From the NCBI GenBank assembly GCA_036557885.1, contig DATBGS010000079.1, forward strand, positions 1-10,737: DNA of 10,737 nucleotides. Reading direction: 5' to 3'. The DNA is from DATBGS01 sp036557885 (GTDB lineage: Bacteria; Chloroflexota; Ktedonobacteria; Ktedonobacterales; DATBGS01). A program made the position numbers and the translations under genes. This document shows positions 1-4,619 of the stretch, piece by piece. Position 1 is the first letter of the stretch. Every line of letters begins with the position of its first letter. The notes beneath the pieces are model-generated. The model saw only the letters and a program-made list of their open reading frames with translations. It was not told the origin of the DNA and searched no databases.

Positions 1-1
1 T

Positions 2-829
2 GTTCCACTCAAACTGCGCAATGACGGCAGGCAGATTGGGGTGATCAAGGCCCAGAAGCCACTTGACCTCGCGGTTGAACTGACGGCGCTCGGACACGGT
101 GGAACTCAGGCTTTCTTTCAGGGCAAAGCGATTGCCAAAGAGCCTGGCTTCATCCTCCACCAGGTAGACATTGCTCTGTACTCCCTGTCCCAACAGTTTT
201 TTCACCCGAAAGCGATCATTCACCAACGTTCCAACTGGCAGCACTCCAAAAAATCCAAATACATTTTCCCTGTGTGGTTCTGATGGCTTCTTTGTCAATA
301 CTGCGTGTTGGGCGGGCGTTATTGGCTGGAGTTGAACAGGCGGCAAGGACACTTCTGGAGCGGACACAGGAGGGGGTAGCTCGACAGCCACTTCTTTCGC
401 TGCCACCAACAGCCGCTCGCGTGCCCCTGTCTCATTCAGACCAACCAGATCACAATAGACTCTGGCGCCAAACATGCCATCAGGCTTACAGTCGCGCACT
501 CGGACAGGCAAAAGCAAGCGGTGTTTTCCTGTTGGGTCGCGGCGGACAGCCTCCGCCCATTCTGCCTGGGTATACCCCGAAAGCAAATACTCTGGTGAGA
601 GGACGGCAATGGTGTGCTTTGTTGTGCGCATCGCCTCGTGCATCTGCAAGATAAAAACACCACCGGCGCCAAAATCACGATGCTGGTAAACGGTGGTATA
701 GCCTGCTGCCTCCAGTTCGTGGGCAATCCAGGCTGCCCAGTCAACATTTGTTCCAGTATAGCTAATGAAGAAATCTTTAGTCTGCGCTGATCCACTGGGG
801 CTAGCGCCCCCACTAGCTGGTCCGCTCAC
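2..829 (-). CDS. TIR domain - Ser/Thr protein kinase fusion (N-terminal part, runs off left edge)
   Basis: Reading the minus strand from a GTG at 829 gives 276 codons that stay open to the window edge. The start is fixed by an in-frame TGA just upstream and by an AGGGAGG Shine-Dalgarno at about 839-845. Residues 19-150 look like a TIR domain: DFFISYTG opens it (19-26), and the SPEYLLSGYTQAEW stretch (78-91) places Glu90 where TIR NADases keep their catalytic glutamate. A Pro-rich linker (about 150-190) follows. A Hanks-type kinase N-lobe begins near residue 200, with a glycine loop GQGVQSNVY (214-222), a VAIK-type lysine in FALKES (Lys238), and Glu254 in helix C. The C-lobe with its catalytic loop lies outside the window. 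In known families TIR domains cleave NAD+ or act as adaptors, and fused kinases are sensors; defence or stress signalling is therefore inference. There is no signal peptide, so a cytosolic N-terminus is expected. Confidence 0.85.
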   Translation of the reverse strand, partial: MSGPASGGASPSGSAQTKDFFISYTGTNVDWAAWIAHELEAAGYTTVYQHRDFGAGGVFILQMHEAMRTTKHTIAVLSPEYLLSGYTQAEWAEAVRRDPTGKHRLLLPVRVRDCKPDGMFGARVYCDLVGLNETGARERLLVAAKEVAVELPPPVSAPEVSLPPVQLQPITPAQHAVLTKKPSEPHRENVFGFFGVLPVGTLVNDRFRVKKLLGQGVQSNVYLVEDEARLFGNRFALKESLSSTVSERRQFNREVKWLLGLDHPNLPAVIAQFEWN

Positions 830-935
830 CTGGCATGCCCTCCCTGCTGGTCAAGCGGCATTGTGCATGTGCCCGATTGGTGCTAGCACGCAGCATAGCA
901 GAGCGGCAACGAGAATGCAAGGGGAAGGCGACAAC

Positions 936-964
936 TTGCGAGGGTTCACCGTCTGGGAGATAAT
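936..964 (+). promoter_or_regulatory. Predicted sigma70-type promoter for the small ORF at 995
   Basis: TTGCGA at 936-941 and GATAAT at 959-964 are separated by 17 bp. The predicted start site is near 971, followed by a GGGAGG ribosome binding site at 981-986 and ATG at 995. The order and spacings are all standard, but the -35 is only a fair match. Confidence 0.45.
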
Positions 965-994
965 GGAGGAAAGAGACAACGGGAGGTGAAATCT

Positions 995-1240
995 ATGACT
1001 GAGCGACTGCGGCAGGTGTTGGAGCATATTGAGCAGCTTGCAGCGCAACTTGAGCCAGCCGAGCAGGATGTGATCGCTGAAGCGCTCGAAGATAGGCTTT
1101 CAGAGATTGCAAGGGAGCACACATGGGATAAATTGGTCAGTTCTCCTGCGTCTCTGGAATACCTCGATAAACTATTTGCTGAGGCGGAGGCTGGCGGTAC
1201 AAGGGGGCGCGGGCAGGCTGCCCGCGCTACAAAGGTCTAG
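995..1240 (+). CDS. Small acidic helical protein, antitoxin-like, with a repeat-derived C-terminal tail
   Basis: This 81-aa protein is not recognised with certainty. An upstream in-frame GTG at 986 overlaps the GGGAGG Shine-Dalgarno (981-986), so the ATG at 995, 8 nt downstream of that motif, is the better start. Residues 1-66 are charged and predicted mostly helical, with an MTERLRQVLEHIEQL opening, an Asp/Glu-rich middle, and a TWDKLVSSPASLEYLDKLFA segment. This layout resembles short antitoxin-like proteins common in Chloroflexota and cyanobacteria, but no toxin gene adjoins it. Residues 67-81, rich in Gly, Arg and Ala, are encoded by a palindromic repeat at 1207-1227 and are probably an accidental extension. 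The stop overlaps the stop of the convergent ygiD-like gene by 4 bp (CTAG, 1237-1240). It diverges from the TIR-kinase gene, with 165 bp between their starts. Confidence 0.6.
   Translation: MTERLRQVLEHIEQLAAQLEPAEQDVIAEALEDRLSEIAREHTWDKLVSSPASLEYLDKLFAEAEAGGTRGRGQAARATKV
1207..1227. repeat. REP-like GC palindrome inside a coding sequence
   Basis: GCGCGGGCAG (1207-1216) and CTGCCCGCGC (1218-1227) form a perfect inverted repeat around one base. It is flanked by GTACAAGG and CTACAAAGGT. The same general form, a GC palindrome next to GTA(G/C)C or CTAC, recurs at about 2088, 2879, 9297 and 9835, so this is probably one member of a dispersed repeat family. Here it lies in the last 15 codons of the small ORF and may also act as a hairpin between the two convergent genes. 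Confidence 0.65.
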
Positions 1241-2055
1241 CCGATCAGGACGGAGCGCATGGAGATAGCGCCAAACGTCACCTTATCCGCAAAGAACTGG
1301 AGATGTTCTTGCCCATCGCGCAGCGCCAGCGTGTAGAGCAGGGGCAGATAATGCTCGTTGGTGGGGATGGAGAGCTGCGCGGCGCGGCCCAGCGTCTCGT
1401 AATGCACGAGCGACTGGTCGTCGCCGGACTCGATGAGGCGCTTGGCGGTGTCGTCAAACTCCAGCGCCCAATCGTAGGGCAGATCATCCATGCGGAACGC
1501 CTGAAGCCGATGCACAATATTGCCGCTGCCCACAAGCAGCACGCCCCGTTCGCGCAGGGTGCGCAGTTCCTTTGCCAGCGCGTAATGGTGCTCGGCGGGC
1601 TGCGTCGCATCCAGGCTCAACTGCACAACGGGCACGTCGGCCTCTGGGAACATCTGCTTGAGCACCGACCACGTACCATGATCTAGCCCCCAGTTTTGAT
1701 CTATCACCACATCCGCCTGCTGCACCATCTCTCGCGCAAAGTGCGCCAGTTCGGGCGAGCCGGGCGCGGGATAGACCGCCTCGTAAAGCGCCTTGGGGAA
1801 ACCGCCAAAATCGTGAATAGTCTGGGGCTGGTCCATGCCCGTCACATGCGTGCCCACCGTCTGCCAGTGCGCGGAAACGCACAAGATCGCGTTGGGCTTG
1901 GGCAGCTTCTTGCCCACACTGGCCCAGGCGCGGCTAAACTCGTTTTCCTCGATGGCGTTCAGCGGGCTGCCGTGTCCCACAAAGACGATGGGCATCCTGT
2001 GGTCGGTGAGGGGAAATTTTTGTTGCAGTTCTTCAATCGTCTGGTTGAGAGACAT
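1237..2055 (-). CDS. ygiD: YgiD-type extradiol aromatic-ring-opening dioxygenase (LigB family)
   Basis: This 272-aa protein has the full length of the YgiD / 4,5-DOPA extradiol dioxygenase family, a branch of the LigB class III enzymes that use a non-haem metal to open catechol rings. Visible family features are PIVFVGHGSPLNAIEENEF near the N-terminus (His28), VSAHWQ (His63), LDHGTW (His126), GSGNIVHRL (His182) and NEHYLP (His235). The first two histidines and a later one are expected metal ligands. The AAGGAGGA Shine-Dalgarno sits just before the ATG at 2055. No good promoter is seen between this gene and the upstream yceI, so it is probably read from the yceI promoter through the repeat at 2088-2149. 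The true substrate is unknown; many bacterial members act on catechols in vitro without a known pathway. Confidence 0.9.
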   Translation of the reverse strand: MSLNQTIEELQQKFPLTDHRMPIVFVGHGSPLNAIEENEFSRAWASVGKKLPKPNAILCVSAHWQTVGTHVTGMDQPQTIHDFGGFPKALYEAVYPAPGSPELAHFAREMVQQADVVIDQNWGLDHGTWSVLKQMFPEADVPVVQLSLDATQPAEHHYALAKELRTLRERGVLLVGSGNIVHRLQAFRMDDLPYDWALEFDDTAKRLIESGDDQSLVHYETLGRAAQLSIPTNEHYLPLLYTLALRDGQEHLQFFADKVTFGAISMRSVLIG

Positions 2056-2087
2056 GGCTCCTCCTTAGAGTGCCTGACAAAACATCT

Positions 2088-2149
2088 CCCCGGCACGGAG
2101 GCCGGGGCTACAGGCGCTTTTGCTCGTAGCCCCGGCTCCCGCCTGCCCT
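2088..2149. repeat. Imperfect copy of the dispersed GC palindrome
   Basis: The left arm, starting CCCCGGCACGGAGGCC and ending GGGGCTAC (2088-2111), is identical to the left arm of the palindrome at 2879-2903. The right arm (2126-2149) begins GTAGCCCCGGC as expected but then diverges (TCCCGCCTGCCC). It lies between the yceI stop and the ygiD start, where it could form a hairpin in the shared transcript. Confidence 0.75.
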
Positions 2150-2183
2150 TTGTTTTAGGGTGCCAGGGAGCGCAGCCGGATAG

Positions 2184-2729
2184 TTATGCTTGCGCTGGCA
2201 CAGCCGCTGGCTCAACGACATGAGCCTCGATACCAATGTTGATTTTATCACCGACCAGCCATCCGCCGGTTTCCAGGGCCAGGTTCCAGGTCAGTCCCCA
2301 CTTCTTGCGACTGATACTGGCCTTGGTGGAAAACATCGTGCGGCGATTCCCGCGCATATCTTTTGGAATCAGCCCGCCGTAGGTGATCTTGAGGGGTAGT
2401 TCCTGTGTCACGTTGCGGATGGTCAGATCGCCAGTGACGAGGTAGTGGGTGTCGTCAATCTTCTGGACCTTCTTGCTCTTGTAGGTGATCGTGGGGTAAT
2501 GCTCCACATCGAAGAAATCAGCGCTCTTGAGGTGCCCATCGCGGTAGTCGTTGCCGCTGTCCAGGCTGGCCGTCTCAATCGTGACTTCAAAGTCTGAGTT
2601 TGCGGGGTTCTTTTCGTCGAAGTTGAACACGCCCGAAAACTTCTTGAACTGCCCTTTGACGGTGGTCGCCATCATATACTTGGCTGCAAATTCAATCTGG
2701 GTATGGATGGGGTCAATCTGCCAGGCCAT
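2184..2729 (-). CDS. YceI-family lipid-binding protein, no signal peptide
   Basis: This 181-aa protein matches the YceI family along its whole length. It has the opening WQIDPIHTQIEFAAKYMM, the central GNDYRDGHLKSADFFDVEHYPT segment in two parts (59-66 and 67-80), the LTIRNVTQELPLKITYGG strand pair (102-119), and a closing NIGIEAHV strand. The family folds as a lipocalin-like barrel that holds polyisoprenoid or other amphipathic lipids, and members are often induced by stress. Unlike E. coli YceI, this protein starts directly at the domain with no signal peptide, so it should be cytosolic. AAGGAG lies 12 nt upstream of the ATG. A strong promoter with an operator-like palindrome lies upstream (2777-2838). 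The ygiD-like gene follows 128 bp downstream. Confidence 0.92.
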   Translation of the reverse strand: MAWQIDPIHTQIEFAAKYMMATTVKGQFKKFSGVFNFDEKNPANSDFEVTIETASLDSGNDYRDGHLKSADFFDVEHYPTITYKSKKVQKIDDTHYLVTGDLTIRNVTQELPLKITYGGLIPKDMRGNRRTMFSTKASISRKKWGLTWNLALETGGWLVGDKINIGIEAHVVEPAAVPAQA

Positions 2730-2776
2730 TGTTCTGTTTACTCCTTGGTCGCTCTCGCTTGTGTTGGCGTTCTTAA

Positions 2777-2813
2777 TACTTACCTAATGTAAGTAGCTTC
2801 ACAAAAGTAAGTA
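2777..2813 (-). promoter_or_regulatory. Operator-like inverted repeats at the yceI promoter
   Basis: TACTTAC (2777-2783) and GTAAGTA (2789-2795) form a perfect 7-bp inverted repeat with a 5-bp spacer. A third copy of GTAAGTA sits at 2807-2813, on top of the -10 box. Sites of TACT...AGTA form next to or over the -10 are typical of HxlR/DUF24-type MarR-like repressors such as B. subtilis YodB. Assignment to that family is inference, and no regulator gene is in the window. Confidence 0.6.
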
Positions 2814-2838
2814 TAACAGAGAACCAGGGAGAAGTCAA
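2810..2838 (-). promoter_or_regulatory. Strong sigma70-type promoter of yceI
   Basis: On the minus strand, TTGACT (2838-2833) and TATACT (2815-2810) are separated by 17 bp. The predicted start is near 2803, about 75 nt upstream of the yceI ATG. The -10 overlaps a GTAAGTA half-site, and the full palindrome lies just downstream of the start, as expected for repression. Confidence 0.75.
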
Positions 2839-2878
2839 GGGGTTTTTGAGGAAGTTTGCGGCGAGGGAAAATTTCTTT

Positions 2879-2934
2879 CCCCGGCACGGAGGCCGGGGCT
2901 ACGGGCGTTCGTAGCCCCGGCCTCCGTGCCGGGG
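2879..2934. repeat. Perfect 25-bp-arm palindrome abutting the folE stop codon
   Basis: Arms 2879-2903 and 2910-2934 are exact reverse complements (25 of 25), with loop GGCGTT. The left arm matches the repeat at 2088. The palindrome ends on the base before the folE stop codon (2935-2937). It is therefore placed as a 3' hairpin for folE, possibly acting as a terminator or an mRNA-end stabiliser, although only a weak T-rich stretch follows on the minus strand. Confidence 0.85.
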
Positions 2935-3666
2935 TCAGCGTTGATTTTCCCGAATCAGCGCCGTAAACTCGGCGCGGGTCGCCACATTCTTAAAGACGCC
3001 GCGCATGGCGCTGGTCACTACTTTGCTGCCGGGCTTTTTGACGCCGCGTGCCGTCATGCAGAGGTGCTCTCCTTCCAGCACCACGCCCACGCCATGCGGC
3101 TCCAGCGTCGTCATGATGCTATCAGCCAACTGCGAAGTCAGCCGCTCCTGCAACTGGGGGCGCCGCGCCAGAATCTCCACAGCCCGCGCCAGCTTGCTGA
3201 TGCCGACGACGCGCCCACGCGGGATATAGCCCACATGCGCCACGCCATAAAATGGCAGGAAATGATGTTCGCACATCGTATAAAAAGGAATGTCTTTGAC
3301 GATGACCATCTCCGAATGGCCCTCATCAAAGCTCACCTTGAGCACCTGCGCCGGGTCTTGATGCAGCCCCGCAAATAGCTCCGTATACATCTCGGCAATG
3401 CGCCGGGGCGTCTCCAGCAGACCCTCGCGTGTGGGGTCTTCGCCAATCGCCTCCAGCAGCATTACCACCGCCCGCTTGATCTTCTCTTTGTCTACCTGCG
3501 GGCGCACGACGCCCACCAGCGGCTTCCCGTTGGGGCTGGTATGTTCGGCCAGCAGCGTCTCATCATCATCAAAGTCAGGGTCAAGCGCCTCTGGCGTTAA
3601 ACTTTCGGACCAATGCTCATCAGAATGCGCGAACTGCCCGCCGCGCTGGGAAGAACTGTTTTCCAT
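2935..3666 (-). CDS. folE: GTP cyclohydrolase I
   Basis: This enzyme converts GTP to 7,8-dihydroneopterin triphosphate, the entry step to folate, biopterin and queuosine-type compounds. The 243-aa product has the complete catalytic domain from about residue 60: GEDPTREGLLETPRRIAEMY (75-94), the zinc-binding MCEHHFLPFYG (Cys132, with His134 and His135 beside it), IPRGRVVGISKLARAVEI (148-165), and EHLCMTARGVKKPGS, which carries the second zinc cysteine (Cys203). The first 55 or so residues are a low-complexity acidic extension (DPDFDDDETLLAEH) of a kind found in some bacterial FolE proteins. The ATG is preceded by GAGG 11 nt upstream. It starts 27 bp after the SDR stop, so the two form an operon. 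Confidence 0.96.
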   Translation of the reverse strand: MENSSSQRGGQFAHSDEHWSESLTPEALDPDFDDDETLLAEHTSPNGKPLVGVVRPQVDKEKIKRAVVMLLEAIGEDPTREGLLETPRRIAEMYTELFAGLHQDPAQVLKVSFDEGHSEMVIVKDIPFYTMCEHHFLPFYGVAHVGYIPRGRVVGISKLARAVEILARRPQLQERLTSQLADSIMTTLEPHGVGVVLEGEHLCMTARGVKKPGSKVVTSAMRGVFKNVATRAEFTALIRENQR

Positions 3667-3693
3667 CAGTTAAAGACCTCGTTATCGCTTCGT

Positions 3694-4413
3694 TCAGGCG
3701 CGTCCATAGACGGGAATCGCCGCGCCACTGACCAGCTTTGCCTCCTCGGAGGCCAGGAAGAGAATCACCGCAGCAATCTCCTCGCCCCTGGGCCAGCGCG
3801 AAAAATCGGCTTTGGGCATGGCCTGGCGATTGGCCGGGGTATCCACAATGCTTGGGACAATGGCATTGACTGTAATCATCTCATCCTTTAATTCTTCGGC
3901 CTGGGCCTCTGTCAGCGAAATGACGGCAGCCTTGGCAGCAGCATAGGCCGCCGCCTTGGGACTGGGCTGTACCCCAGAGCGCGAAGCTATATTTATAATA
4001 CGCCCCCAGTGCTGCTGAAGCATGGGCCGGGCCGCATATTTCGAGCACAGAAAGGTGGAGCGCACATTCAGGTTGAGCATACGCTCAAACGTCTCCAGAT
4101 CAAGCTGATCTACGGGCTGACCGGCGGCAAAGCCGCCCACCAGATTCACCAGGACATCCAGCCGCCCATGCTGCTGTGTTACTTCTTGCATGGTGGATGC
4201 CACTGCTGCTTCATCAAAGACATTGCTAGCCGCCACATGCAATCGGGCCGCGTGCTTGCCCAGCGCTGTTTTCCACTCTTCCATGCTGTGCATCACTTCG
4301 GCGCGCTCCACCACAATCACCGTCGCGTTGGCCTGCAAAAATGCCTCCACCACCTTGCGCCCCCAGCCGCCCCCGCCGCCGGTAATCACCACAACCCTCT
4401 GAGTAAAGTCCAT
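3694..4413 (-). CDS. Short-chain dehydrogenase/reductase (classical SDR)
   Basis: This 239-aa NAD(P)-dependent oxidoreductase shows the classical SDR layout: TGGGGGWG (11-18) as the TGxxxGxG nucleotide loop, Glu36 at the end of the second strand (favouring NAD(H)), LVNLVGG (88-94), LNLNV (113-117), and the catalytic Ser144 with Tyr157-x3-Lys161 (YAAAK). The ATG at 4413 is chosen because GGAGG lies 7 nt upstream; an in-frame GTG at 4431 would put that ribosome binding site inside the gene. It is first in an operon with folE. That pairing raises the possibility of a pterin reductase, but the Arg typical of pteridine reductase loops (TGx3RxG) is absent, so the substrate is unknown. Many such proteins are annotated only as 3-oxoacyl-ACP reductase-like. 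Confidence 0.92.
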   Translation of the reverse strand: MDFTQRVVVITGGGGGWGRKVVEAFLQANATVIVVERAEVMHSMEEWKTALGKHAARLHVAASNVFDEAAVASTMQEVTQQHGRLDVLVNLVGGFAAGQPVDQLDLETFERMLNLNVRSTFLCSKYAARPMLQQHWGRIINIASRSGVQPSPKAAAYAAAKAAVISLTEAQAEELKDEMITVNAIVPSIVDTPANRQAMPKADFSRWPRGEEIAAVILFLASEEAKLVSGAAIPVYGRA

Positions 4414-4488
4414 AAGACGGCCTCCTTTCACGCGCTTACGCGCTCTCTGGCTGTGTCGCCTGCTCAGCAGCGCTGTTCGTCTTTACTT

Positions 4489-4502
4489 TACTTAGGGAAG
4501 TA
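4489..4502 (-). promoter_or_regulatory. Operator-like palindrome at the SDR-folE promoter
   Basis: TACTT (4489-4493) and AAGTA (4498-4502) form a perfect inverted repeat with spacer AGGG, overlapping the -10 box. A second TACTT lies at 4484-4488. The half-site matches the core of the yceI operator, and its position over the -10 is the same. Confidence 0.55.
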
Positions 4503-4528
4503 TAGTGTTTTGGGGCAATTGAAGTCAA
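4499..4528 (-). promoter_or_regulatory. Sigma70-type promoter of the SDR-folE operon
   Basis: On the minus strand, TTGACT (4528-4523) and TATACT (4504-4499) are 18 bp apart, with a predicted start near 4492. The extended -35, TTGACTTC, and the TATACTT -10 are both shared with the yceI promoter, which supports common regulation of the two units. Confidence 0.7.
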
Positions 4529-4551
4529 GTCCAAAAGAGGGTCTCTAGCAG

Positions 4552-4580
4552 TTGCTTTTTTTGCCCATCTTTTGTAAACT
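4552..4580 (+). promoter_or_regulatory. Predicted promoter of the first tnpB
   Basis: TTGCTT (4552-4557) and TAAACT (4575-4580) are 17 bp apart. A 12-bp palindrome, ACTTC-CT-GAAGT (4578-4589), overlaps the end of the -10 box and resembles the half-sites at the SDR promoter. The predicted start falls near 4587, and the GGAGG ribosome binding site is at 4607-4611. Confidence 0.4.
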
Positions 4581-4619
4581 TCCTGAAGTAAACATCCATT
4601 TGCTTTGGAGGCAATTGCC

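Noticed and set aside
436..813. Minus-strand 125-codon ORF
   Set aside because: It is an out-of-frame shadow of the TIR-kinase gene, whose own frame gives clear TIR and kinase motifs.
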